64,000 bases of DNA, from NCBI RefSeq assembly GCF_027943255.1, contig NW_026562314.1, positions 1-64,000 on the forward strand. Direction: 5' to 3'. This document shows, piece after piece, positions 39,225-50,742 of the stretch (its first letter is position 1; every line of letters begins with the position of its first letter). The notes under the pieces are model-generated. The model was not told where the DNA came from and did not search any database. It worked only from the letters and a program-made list of their open reading frames with translations. Position numbers and translations under genes: made by a program. Source of the DNA: Anastrepha obliqua (lineage: Eukaryota > Arthropoda > Insecta > Diptera > Tephritidae).

Positions 39225-41840
39225 CATTTTTGGCGGTAAAAGTCCCATAGTTCCCTCAATTCTGCTCCGATTTCGCTGAAACTTTCATTAAAAGTTAGAT
39301 AAGACTCTCCTCTTTCCAACAATGTACACTTCTTTGGCAATTGGTTGGAAATTGGATGTAAAACAATCAGAAAATGTCACATAAAAGCCTCATTGACTTG
39401 AATTTTTTTGAAACTTTTTTTGGCGGTAAAAGTCCCATAGTTCCCTCAATTCTGCTCCGATTTCGCTGAAACTTTCATTAAAAGTTAGATAAGACTCTCC
39501 TCTTTCCAACAATGTACACTTCTTTGGCAATTTGTTGGAAATTGGATGTAAAACAATCACAAAATGTCAGAAAAAAGCCTTTCTGACTCGAATTTTCTGA
39601 ACATTTTTGGCGGTAAAAGTCCCATAGTTCCCTCAATTCTGCTCCGATTTCGCTGAAACTTTCATTAAAAGTTAGATAAGACTCTCCTCTTTCCAACAAT
39701 GTACACTTCTTTGGCAATTGGTTGGAAATTGGATGTGAAACAATCAGAAAATGTCACATAAAAGCCTTTCCGACTCGAATTTTTTTGAAACTTTTTTTGG
39801 CGGTAAAAGTCCCATAGTTCCCTCAATTCTGCTTTGATTTCGCTGAAACTTTCATTAAAAGTTAGATAAAATTCTCTTCTTTCCAACAATGTACACTTCT
39901 TTGGCAATTTGTTGGAAATTGGATGTAAAACAATCACAAAATGTCAGAAAAAAGCCTTTCCGACTCGAATTTTTCTGAACATTTTTGGCGGTAAAAGTCG
40001 CATAGTTCCCTCAATTCTGCTCCGATTTCGCTGAAACTTTCATTAAAAGTTAGATAAGACTCTCCTCTTTCCAACAATGTACACTTCTTTGGCAATTGGT
40101 TGGAAATTGGATGTGAAACAATCAGAAAATGTCACATAAAAGCCTTTCCGACTCGAATTTTTTTGAAACTTTTTTTGGCGGTAAAAGTCCCATAGTTCCC
40201 TCAATTCTGCTTTGATTTCGCTGAAACTTTCATTAAAAGTTAGATAAGACTCTCCTCTTTCCAACAATGTACACTTTTTTGGCAATTGGTTGGAAATTGG
40301 ATGTAAAACAATCAGAAAATGTCACATAAAAGCCTCATTGACTCGAATTTTTTTGAAACTTTTTTTGGCGGTAAAAGTCCCATAGTTCCCTCAATTCTGC
40401 TCCGATTTCGCTGAAACTTTCATTAAAAGTTAGATAAGACTCTCCTCTTTCCAACAATGTACACTTCTTTGGCAATTGGTTGGAAATTGGATGTAAACCA
40501 ATCACAAAATGTCAGAAAAAAGCCTTTCCGACTCGAATTTTTCTCAACATTTTTGGCGGTAAAAGTCGCATAGTTCCCTCAATTCTGCTCCGATTTCGCT
40601 GAAACTTTCATTAAAAGTTAGATAAGACTCTCCTCTTTCCAACAATGTACACTTCTTTGGCAATTGGTTGGAAATTGGATGTGAAACAATCAGAAAATGT
40701 CACATAAAAGCCTTTCCGACTCGAATTTTTTTGAAACTTTTTTTGGCGGTAAAAGTCCCATAGTTCCCTCAATTCTGCTTTGATTTCGCTGAAACTTTCA
40801 TTAAAAGTTAGATAAGACTCTCCTCTTTCCAACAATGTACACTTCTTTGGCAATTGGTTGGAAATTGGATGTAAAACAATCACAAAATGTCAGAAAAAAG
40901 CCTTTCTGACTCGAATTTTTCTGAACATTTTTGGCGGTAAAAGTCCCATAGTTCCCTCAATTCTGCTCCGATTTCGCTGAAACTTTCATTAAAAGTTAGA
41001 TAAGACTCTCCTCTTTCCAACAATGTACACTTCTTTGGCAATTTGTTGGAAATTGGATGTAAAACAATCACAAAATGTCAGAAAAAAGCCTTTCTGACTC
41101 GAATTTTTCTGAACATTTTTGGCGGTAAAAGTCCCATAGTTCCCTCAATTCTGCTCCGATTTCGCTGAAACTTTCATTAAAAGTTAGACAAGATTCTCCT
41201 CTTTCCAAAAATGTACACTTCTTTGGCAATTTGTTGGAAATTGGATGTAAAACAATCACAAAATGTCAGAAAAAAGCCTTTCTGACTCGAATTTTTCTGA
41301 ACATTTTTGGCGGTAAAAGTCCCATAGTTCCCTCAATTCTGCTCCGATTTCGCTGAAACTTTCATTAAAAGTTAGATAAGACTCTCCTCTTTCCAACAAT
41401 GTACACTTCTTTGGCAATTTGTTGGAAATTGGATGTAAAACAATCACAAAATGTCAGAAAAAAGCCTTTCTGACTCGAATTTTTCTGAACATTTTTGGCG
41501 GTAAAAGTCGCATAGTTCCCTCAATTCTGCTCCGATTTCGCTGAAACTTTCATTAAAAGTTAGATAAGACTCTCCTCTTTCCAACAATGTACACTTCTTT
41601 GGCAATTGGTTGGAAATTGGATGTAAAACAATCAGAAAATGTCACATAAAAGCCTTTCCGACTCGAATTTTTTTGAAACTTTTTTTGGCGGTAAAAGTCC
41701 CATAGTTCCCTCAATTCTGCTTTGATTTCGCTGAAACTTTCATTAAAAGTTAGATAAGACTCTCCTCTTTCCAACAATGTACACTTCTTTGGCAATTGGT
41801 TGGAAATTGGATGTAAAACAATCACAAAATGTCAGAAAAA
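39225..41840 (+). repeat. Long-range duplicated block, left copy (2.6 kb)
   Basis: The order and private variants match the block at 59789-62404, 20,564 bp downstream (109 monomers). Shared markers are tgacTtgaat near 39397 and 59961, and gataaAattctcttc near 39866 and 60430. Differences are few: a one-base T deletion near 39594 in this copy, taAataag versus taGataag, and acacCtc near 62159 in the other. A further aaaGcaatc marker lies just to the left of both blocks but is one monomer further away in the right copy. Confidence 0.8.
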
Positions 41841-42252
41841 AGCCTTTCTGACTCGAATTTTTCTGAACATTTTTGGCGGTAAAAGTCCCATAGTTCCCTC
41901 AATTCTGCTCCGATTTCGCTGAAACTTTCATTAAAAGTTAGATAAGACTCTCCTCTTTCCAACAATGTACACTTTTTTGGCAATTGGTTGGAAATTGGAT
42001 GTAAAACAATCAGAAAATGTCACATAAAAGCCTCATTGACTCGAATTTTTTTGAAACTTTTTTTGGCGGTAAAAGTCCCATAGTTCCCTCAATTCTGCTC
42101 CGATTTCGCTGAAACTTTCATTAAAAGTTAGATAAGACTCTCCTCTTTCCAACAATGTACACTTCTTTGGCAATTGGTTGGAAATTGGATGTAAACCAAT
42201 CACAAAATGTCAGAAAAAAGCCTTTCCGACTCGAATTTTTCTCAACATTTTT

Positions 42253-44326
42253 GGCGGTAAAAGTCGCATAGTTCCCTCAATTCTGCTCCGATTTCGCTGA
42301 AACTTTCATTAAAAGTTAGATAAGATTCTCTTCTTTCCAACAATGTACACTTCTTTGGCAATTTGTTGGAAATTGGATGTAAAACAATCACAAAATGTCA
42401 GAAAAAAGCCTTTCTGACTCGAATTTTTCTGAACATTTTTGGCGGTAAAAGTCCCATAGTTCCCTCAATTCTGCTCCGATTTCGCTGAAACTTTCATTAA
42501 AAGTTAGATAAGATTCTCCTCTTTCCAACAATGTACACTTCTTTGGCAATTGGTTGGAAATTGGATGTAAAACAATCAGAAAATGTCACATAAAAGCCTT
42601 TCCGACTCGAATTTTTTTGAAACTTTTTTTGGCGGTAAAAGTCCCATAGTTCCCTCAATTCTGCTTTGATTTCGCTGAAACTTTCATTAAAAGTTAGATA
42701 AGACTCTCCTCTTTCCAACAATGTACACTTCTTTGGCAATTGGTTGGAAATTGGATGTAAAACAATCACAAAATATCAGAAAAAAGCCTTTCCGACTCGA
42801 ATTTTTCTGAACATTTTTGGCGGTAAAAGTCGTATAATTCCTTCAATTCTGCTCCGATTTCGCTGAAACTTTCATTAAAAGTTAGATAAGACTCTCCTCT
42901 TTCCAACAATGTACACTTCTTTGGCAATTGGTTGGAAATTGGATGTAAACCAATCACAAAATGTCAGAAAAAAGCCTTTCCGACTCGAATTTTTCTCAAC
43001 ATTTTTGGCGGTAAAAGTCGCATAGTTCCCTCAATTCTGCTCCGATTTCGCTGAAACTTTCATTAAAAGTTAGATAAGACTCTCCTCTTTCCAACAATGT
43101 ACACTTCTTTGGCAATTGGTTGGAAATTGGATGTGAAACAATCAGAAAATGTCACATAAAAGCCTTTCCGACTCGAATTTTTTTGAAACTTTTTTTGGCG
43201 GTAAAAGTCCCATAGTTCCCTCAATTCTGCTTTGATTTCGCTGAAACTTTCATTAAAAGTTAGATAAGACTCTCCTCTTTCCAACAATGTACACTTCTTT
43301 GGCAATTGGTTGGAAATTGGATGTAAAACAATCACAAAATGTCAGAAAAAAGCCTTTCTGACTCGAATTTTTCTGAACATTTTTGGCGGTAAAAGTCCCA
43401 TAGTTCCCTCAATTCTGCTCCGATTTCGCTGAAACTTTCATTAAAAGTTAGATAAGACTCTCCTCTTTCCAACAATGTACACTTCTTTGGCAATTTGTTG
43501 GAAATTGGATGTAAAACAATCACAAAATGTCAGAAAAAAGCCTTTCTGACTCGAATTTTTCTGAACATTTTTGGCGGTAAAAGTCCCATAGTTCCCTCAA
43601 TTCTGCTCCGATTTCGCTGAAACTTTCATTAAAAGTTAGACAAGATTCTCCTCTTTCCAAAAATGTACACTTCTTTGGCAATTTGTTGGAAATTGGATGT
43701 AAAACAATCACAAAATGTCAGAAAAAAGCCTTTCTGACTCGAATTTTTCTGAACATTTTTGGCGGTAAAAGTCCCATAGTTCCCTCAATTCTGCTCCGAT
43801 TTCGCTGAAACTTTCATTAAAAGTTAGATAAGACTCTCCTCTTTCCAACAATGTACACTTCTTTGGCAATTTGTTGGAAATTGGATGTAAAACAATCACA
43901 AAATGTCAGAAAAAAGCCTTTCTGACTCGAATTTTTCTGAACATTTTTGGCGGTAAAAGTCGCATAGTTCCCTCAATTCTGCTCCGATTTCGCTGAAACT
44001 TTCATTAAAAGTTAGATAAGACTCTCCTCTTTCCAACAATGTACACTTCTTTGGCAATTGGTTGGAAATTGGATGTAAAACAATCAGAAAATGTCACATA
44101 AAAGCCTCATTGACTCGAATTTTTTTGAAACTTTTTTTGGCGGTAAAAGTCCCATAGTTCCCTCAATTCTGCTCCGATTTCGCTGAAACTTTCATTAAAA
44201 GTTAGATAAGACTCTCCTCTTTCCAACAATGTACACTTCTTTGGCAATTGGTTGGAAATTGGATGTAAACCAATCACAAAATGTCAGAAAAAAGCCTTTC
44301 CGACTCGAATTTTTCTCAACATTTTT
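42253..44326 (+). repeat. 11-monomer higher-order repeat, complete copy (2,074 bp)
   Basis: Units begin at 42253, 42441, 42631, 42819, 43007, 43197, 43385, 43573, 43761, 43949 and 44139. Units 2, 5 and 10 are class B (190 bp) and the others class A, giving 8 x 188 + 3 x 190 = 2,074. Diagnostic marks by unit: 1 CGC, ctcTtc; 2 gattctcctc, caatcag; 3 TTG, aaaatAtcag; 4 CGTataAttcc, aaaCc, CTCAAC; 5 CGC, Gaaac; 6 TTG; 7 aatTTgttgg; 8 gaCaag, caaAaatg; 9 like 7; 10 CGC, tCATTg; 11 aaaCc, CTCAAC. Confidence 0.88.
43949..44138 (+). repeat. Representative 190-bp (class B) monomer
   Basis: Class B units are 190 bp where intact. The first two thirds match class A, but from caatca onward the unit changes to gaaaatgtcacataaaag, then either tCATTgactcg (as here) or ttCCgactcg, then T7-GAAAC-T7. 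In the units I compared, the caatcag form always goes with the GAAAC tail, across roughly 55 bases, so the 3' third behaves as one linked block. This example is position 10 of the 11-unit HOR described at 42253. Confidence 0.9.
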
Positions 44327-46402
44327 GGCGGTAAAAGTCGCATAGTTCCCTCAATTCTGCTCCGATTTCGCTGAAACTTTCATTAAAAGTTAGATAAGAT
44401 TCTCTTCTTTCCAACAATGTACACTTCTTTGGCAATTTGTTGGAAATTGGATGTAAAACAATCACAAAATGTCAGAAAAAAGCCTTTCTGACTCGAATTT
44501 TTCTGAACATTTTTGGCGGTAAAAGTCCCATAGTTCCCTCAATTCTGCTCCGATTTCGCTGAAACTTTCATTAAAAGTTAGATAAGATTCTCCTCTTTCC
44601 AACAATGTACACTTCTTTGGCAATTGGTTGGAAATTGGATGTAAAACAATCAGAAAATGTCACATAAAAGCCTTTCCGACTCGAATTTTTTTGAAACTTT
44701 TTTTGGCGGTAAAAGTCCCATAGTTCCCTCAATTCTGCTTTGATTTCGCTGAAACTTTCATTAAAAGTTAGATAAGACTCTCCTCTTTCCAACAATGTAC
44801 ACTTCTTTGGCAATTGGTTGGAAATTGGATGTAAAACAATCACAAAATATCAGAAAAAAGCCTTTCCGACTCGAATTTTTCTGAACATTTTTGGCGGTAA
44901 AAGTCGTATAATTCCTTCAATTCTGCTCCGATTTCGCTGAAACTTTCATTAAAAGTTAGATAAGACTCTCCTCTTTCCAACAATGTACACTTCTTTGGCA
45001 ATTGGTTGGAAATTGGATGTAAACCAATCACAAAATGTCAGAAAAAAGCCTTTCCGACTCGAATTTTTCTCAACATTTTTGGCGGTAAAAGTCGCATAGT
45101 TCCCTCAATTCTGCTCCGATTTCGCTGAAACTTTCATTAAAAGTTAGATAAGACTCTCCTCTTTCCAACAATGTACACTTCTTTGGCAATTGGTTGGAAA
45201 TTGGATGTGAAACAATCAGAAAATGTCACATAAAAGCCTTTCCGACTCGAATTTTTTTGAAACTTTTTTTGGCGGTAAAAGTCCCATAGTTCCCTCAATT
45301 CTGCTTTGATTTCGCTGAAACTTTCATTAAAAGTTAGATAAGACTCTCCTCTTTCCAACAATGTACACTTCTTTGGCAATTGGTTGGAAATTGGATGTAA
45401 AACAATCACAAAATGTCAGAAAAAAGCCTTTCTGACTCGAATTTTTCTGAACATTTTTGGCGGTAAAAGTCCCATAGTTCCCTCAATTCTGCTCCGATTT
45501 CGCTGAAACTTTCATTAAAAGTTAGATAAGACTCTCCTCTTTCCAACAATGTACACTTCTTTGGCAATTTGTTGGAAATTGGATGTAAAACAATCACAAA
45601 ATGTCAGAAAAAAGCCTTTCTGACTCGAATTTTTCTGAACATTTTTGGCGGTAAAAGTCCCATAGTTCCCTCAATTCTGCTCCGATTTCGCTGAAACTTT
45701 CATTAAAAGTTAGACAAGATTCTCCTCTTTCCAAAAATGTACACTTCTTTGGCAATTTGTTGGAAATTGGATGTAAAACAATCACAAAATGTCAGAAAAA
45801 AGCCTTTCCGACTCGAATTTTTCTGAACATTTTTGGCGGTAAAAGTCGCATAGTTCCCTCAATTCTGCTCCGATTTCGCTGAAACTTTCATTAAAAGTTA
45901 AATAAGACTCTCCTCTTTCCAACAATGTACACTTCTTTGGCAATTGGTTGGAAATTGGATGTGAAACAATCAGAAAATGTCACATAAAAGCCTTTCCGAC
46001 TCGAATTTTTTTGAAACTTTTTTTGGCGGTAAAAGTCCCATAGTTCCCTCAATTCTGCTTTGATTTCGCTGAAACTTTCATTAAAAGTTAGATAAGACTC
46101 TCCTCTTTCCAACAATGTACACTTTTTTGGCAATTGGTTGGAAATTGGATGTAAAACAATCAGAAAATGTCACATAAAAGCCTCATTGACTCGAATTTTT
46201 TTGAAACTTTTTTTGGCGGTAAAAGTCCCATAGTTCCCTCAATTCTGCTCCGATTTCGCTGAAACTTTCATTAAAAGTTAGATAAGACTCTCCTCTTTCC
46301 AACAATGTACACTTCTTTGGCAATTGGTTGGAAATTGGATGTAAACCAATCACAAAATGTCAGAAAAAAGCCTTTCCGACTCGAATTTTTCTCAACATTT
46401 TT
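44327..46402 (+). repeat. 11-mer HOR, partial copy switching after unit 8
   Basis: Units 1 to 8 of the 11-mer follow in order from 44327 to 45834, with one-to-one correspondence to the preceding copy at 2,074 bp. At 45835 the order jumps to a unit-5 type (with the private variant taAataag near 45901), then at 46025 to a hybrid with a unit-6 front (TTG) and a unit-10 back (tCATTg, GAAAC), then unit 11 at 46215. This path recurs at 50743-52818. Confidence 0.82.
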
Positions 46403-48102
46403 GGCGGTAAAAGTCGCATAGTTCCCTCAATTCTGCTCCGATTTCGCTGAAACTTTCATTAAAAGTTAGATAAGACTCTCCTCTTTCCAACAATGTACAC
46501 TTCTTTGGCAATTGGTTGGAAATTGGATGTGAAACAATCAGAAAATGTCACATAAAAGCCTTTCCGACTCGAATTTTTTTGAAACTTTTTTTGGCGGTAA
46601 AAGTCCCATAGTTCCCTCAATTCTGCTTTGATTTCGCTGAAACTTTCATTAAAAGTTAGATAAGACTCTCCTCTTTCCAACAATGTACACTTCTTTGGCA
46701 ATTGGTTGGAAATTGGATGTAAAACAATCACAAAATGTCAGAAAAAAGCCTTTCTGACTCGAATTTTTCTGAACATTTTTGGCGGTAAAAGTCCCATAGT
46801 TCCCTCAATTCTGCTCCGATTTCGCTGAAACTTTCATTAAAAGTTAGATAAGACTCTCCTCTTTCCAACAATGTACACTTCTTTGGCAATTGGTTGGAAA
46901 TTGGATGTAAACCAATCACAAAATGTCAGAAAAAAGCCTTTCCGACTCGAATTTTTCTCAACATTTTTGGCGGTAAAAGTCGCATAGTTCCCTCAATTCT
47001 GCTCCGATTTCGCTGAAACTTTCATTAAAAGTTAGATAAGATTCTCTTCTTTCCAACAATGTACACTTCTTTGGCAATTTGTTGGAAATTGGATGTAAAA
47101 CAATCACAAAATGTCAGAAAAAAGCCTTTCCGACTCGAATTTTTCTGAACATTTTTGGCGGTAAAAGTCGCATAGTTCCCTCAATTCTGCTCCGATTTCG
47201 CTGAAACTTTCATTAAAAGTTAGATAAGACTCTCCTCTTTCCAACAATGTACACTTCTTTGGCAATTGGTTGGAAATTGGATGTGAAACAATCAGAAAAT
47301 GTCACATAAAAGCCTTTCCGACTCGAATTTTTTTGAAACTTTTTTTGGCGGTAAAAGTCCCATAGTTCCCTCAATTCTGCTTTGATTTCGCTGAAACTTT
47401 CATTAAAAGTTAGATAAGACTCTCCTCTTTCCAACAATGTACACTTCTTTGGCAATTGGTTGGAAATTGGATGTAAAACAATCAGAAAATGTCACATAAA
47501 AGCCTTTCCGACTCGAATTTTTTTGAAACTTTTTTTGGCGGTAAAAGTCCCATAGTTCCCTCAATTCTGCTTTGATTTCGCTGAAACTTTCATTAAAAGT
47601 TAGATAAGACTCTCCTCTTTCCAACAATGTACACTTCTTTGGCAATTGGTTGGAAATTGGATGTAAAACAATCACAAAATGTCAGAAAAAAGCCTTTCTG
47701 ACTCGAATTTTTCTGAACATTTTTGGCGGTAAAAGTCCCATAGTTCCCTCAATTCTGCTCCGATTTCGCTGAAACTTTCATTAAAAGTTAGATAAGATTC
47801 TCTTCTTTCCAACAATGTACACTTTTTTGGCAATTGGTTGGAAATTGGATGTAAAACAATCAGAAAATGTCACATAAAAGCCTCATTGACTCGAATTTTT
47901 TTGAAACTTTTTTTGGCGGTAAAAGTCCCATAGTTCCCTCAATTCTGCTCCGATTTCGCTGAAACTTTCATTAAAAGTTAGATAAGACTCTCCTCTTTCC
48001 AACAATGTACACTTCTTTGGCAATTGGTTGGAAATTGGATGTAAACCAATCACAAAATGTCAGAAAAAAGCCTTTCCGACTCGAATTTTTCTCAACATTT
48101 TT

Positions 48103-50742
48103 GGCGGTAAAAGTCGCATAGTTCCCTCAATTCTGCTCCGATTTCGCTGAAACTTTCATTAAAAGTTAGATAAGATTCTCTTCTTTCCAACAATGTACAC
48201 TTCTTTGGCAATTTGTTGGAAATTGGATGTAAAACAATCACAAAATGTCAGAAAAAAGCCTTTCTGACTCGAATTTTTCTGAACATTTTTGGCGGTAAAA
48301 GTCCCATAGTTCCCTCAATTCTGCTCCGATTTCGCTGAAACTTTCATTAAAAGTTAGATAAGATTCTCCTCTTTCCAACAATGTACACTTCTTTGGCAAT
48401 TGGTTGGAAATTGGATGTAAAACAATCAGAAAATGTCACATAAAAGCCTTTCCGACTCGAATTTTTTTGAAACTTTTTTTGGCGGTAAAAGTCCCATAGT
48501 TCCCTCAATTCTGCTTTGATTTCGCTGAAACTTTCATTAAAAGTTAGATAAGACTCTCCTCTTTCCAACAATGTACACTTCTTTGGCAATTGGTTGGAAA
48601 TTGGATGTAAAACAATCACAAAATATCAGAAAAAAGCCTTTCCGACTCGAATTTTTCTGAACATTTTTGGCGGTAAAAGTCGTATAATTCCTTCAATTCT
48701 GCTCCGATTTCGCTGAAACTTTCATTAAAAGTTAGATAAGACTCTCCTCTTTCCAACAATGTACACTTCTTTGGCAATTGGTTGGAAATTGGATGTAAAC
48801 CAATCACAAAATGTCAGAAAAAAGCCTTTCCGACTCGAATTTTTCTCAACATTTTTGGCGGTAAAAGTCGCATAGTTCCCTCAATTCTGCTCCGATTTCG
48901 CTGAAACTTTCATTAAAAGTTAGATAAGACTCTCCTCTTTCCAACAATGTACACTTCTTTGGCAATTGGTTGGAAATTGGATGTGAAACAATCAGAAAAT
49001 GTCACATAAAAGCCTTTCCGACTCGAATTTTTTTGAAACTTTTTTTGGCGGTAAAAGTCCCATAGTTCCCTCAATTCTGCTTTGATTTCGCTGAAACTTT
49101 CATTAAAAGTTAGATAAGACTCTCCTCTTTCCAACAATGTACACTTCTTTGGCAATTGGTTGGAAATTGGATGTAAAACAATCACAAAATGTCAGAAAAA
49201 AGCCTTTCTGACTCGAATTTTTCTGAACATTTTTGGCGGTAAAAGTCCCATAGTTCCCTCAATTCTGCTCCGATTTCGCTGAAACTTTCATTAAAAGTTA
49301 GATAAGATTCTCCTCTTTCCAACAATGTACACTTCTTTGGCAATTGGTTGGAAATTGGATGTAAAACAATCAGAAAATGTCACATAAAAGCCTTTCCGAC
49401 TCGAATTTTTTTGAAACTTTTTTTGGCGGTAAAAGTCCCATAGTTCCCTCAATTCTGCTTTGATTTCGCTGAAACTTTCATTAAAAGTTAGATAAGACTC
49501 TCCTCTTTCCAACAATGTACACTTCTTTGGCAATTGGTTGGAAATTGGATGTAAAACAATCACAAAATATCAGAAAAAAGCCTTTCCGACTCGAATTTTT
49601 CTGAACATTTTTGGCGGTAAAAGTCGTATAATTCCTTCAATTCTGCTCCGATTTCGCTGAAACTTTCATTAAAAGTTAGATAAGACTCTCCTCTTTCCAA
49701 CAATGTACACTTCTTTGGCAATTGGTTGGAAATTGGATGTAAACCAATCACAAAATGTCAGAAAAAAGCCTTTCCGACTCGAATTTTTCTCAACATTTTT
49801 GGCGGTAAAAGTCGCATAGTTCCCTCAATTCTGCTCCGATTTCGCTGAAACTTTCATTAAAAGTTAGATAAGACTCTCCTCTTTCCAACAATGTACACTT
49901 CTTTGGCAATTTGTTGGAAATTGGATGTAAAACAATCACAAAATGTCAGAAAAAAGCCTTTCTGACTCGAATTTTTCTGAACATTTTTGGCGGTAAAAGT
50001 CCCATAGTTCCCTCAATTCTGCTCCGATTTCGCTGAAACTTTCATTAAAAGTTAGACAAGATTCTCCTCTTTCCAAAAATGTACACTTCTTTGGCAATTT
50101 GTTGGAAATTGGATGTAAAACAATCACAAAATGTCAGAAAAAAGCCTTTCTGACTCGAATTTTTCTGAACATTTTTGGCGGTAAAAGTCCCATAGTTCCC
50201 TCAATTCTGCTCCGATTTCGCTGAAACTTTCATTAAAAGTTAGATAAGACTCTCCTCTTTCCAACAATGTACACTTCTTTGGCAATTTGTTGGAAATTGG
50301 ATGTAAAACAATCACAAAATGTCAGAAAAAAGCCTTTCTGACTCGAATTTTTCTGAACATTTTTGGCGGTAAAAGTCGCATAGTTCCCTCAATTCTGCTC
50401 CGATTTCGCTGAAACTTTCATTAAAAGTTAGATAAGACTCTCTTCTTTCCAACAATGTACACTTCTTTGGCAATTGGTTGGAAATTGGATGTAAAACAAT
50501 CAGAAAATGTCACATAAAAGCCTCATTGACTCGAATTTTTTTGAAACTTTTTTTGGCGGTAAAAGTCCCATAGTTCCCTCAATTCTGCTCCGATTTCGCT
50601 GAAACTTTCATTAAAAGTTAGATAAGACTCTCCTCTTTCCAACAATGTACACTTCTTTGGCAATTGGTTGGAAATTGGATGTAAACCAATCACAAAATGT
50701 CAGAAAAAAGCCTTTCCGACTCGAATTTTTCTCAACATTTTT
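48103..50742 (+). repeat. 14-monomer variant of the 11-mer HOR (2,640 bp)
   Basis: Unit order is 1-2-3-4-5-6-2-3-4-(5/7 hybrid)-8-9-10-11, with starts at 48103, 48291, 48481, 48669, 48857, 49047, 49235, 49425, 49613, 49801, 49989, 50177, 50365 and 50555. The 2-3-4 triplet occurs twice, and both unit-4 copies keep the CGTataAttcc mark (48679 and 49623). The tenth unit has a unit-5 front (CGC) and a unit-7 back (aatTTgttgg), as expected at a crossover within a monomer. Length agrees with four 190-bp and ten 188-bp units. Confidence 0.85.

Larger units (their letters stand above)
25221..42252 (+). repeat. Homogeneous segment built of overlapping duplicated blocks
   Basis: About 90 monomers, with hardly any indels until about 37.9 kb. 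Several long block duplications overlap: about 29.0-31.3 kb with 32.2-34.5 kb (3,206 bp, 17 monomers), 30.1-31.9 kb with 35.0-36.8 kb (4,904 bp, 26 monomers), 31.7-32.6 kb with 34.5-35.5 kb (about 2,830 bp, 15 monomers) and 26.2-27.7 kb with 36.0-37.5 kb (9,810 bp, 52 monomers). No single HOR length explains the whole stretch. The units are the same classes as elsewhere. Confidence 0.78.
43385..46885 (+). repeat. 34-monomer-offset duplication, left copy (3.5 kb)
   Basis: Matches 49801-53301 at a constant offset of 6,416 bp, including the switch at 45835/52251 and the hybrid unit at 46025/52441. Within it the copies differ at few bases, for example CCC versus CGC in the first unit, ctcCtc versus ctcTtc near 50451, and aatTTgttgg versus aatTGgttgg near 45570/51986. 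The copies part near 46885, where the left carries aaaCcaatc and the right does not. Confidence 0.78.
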
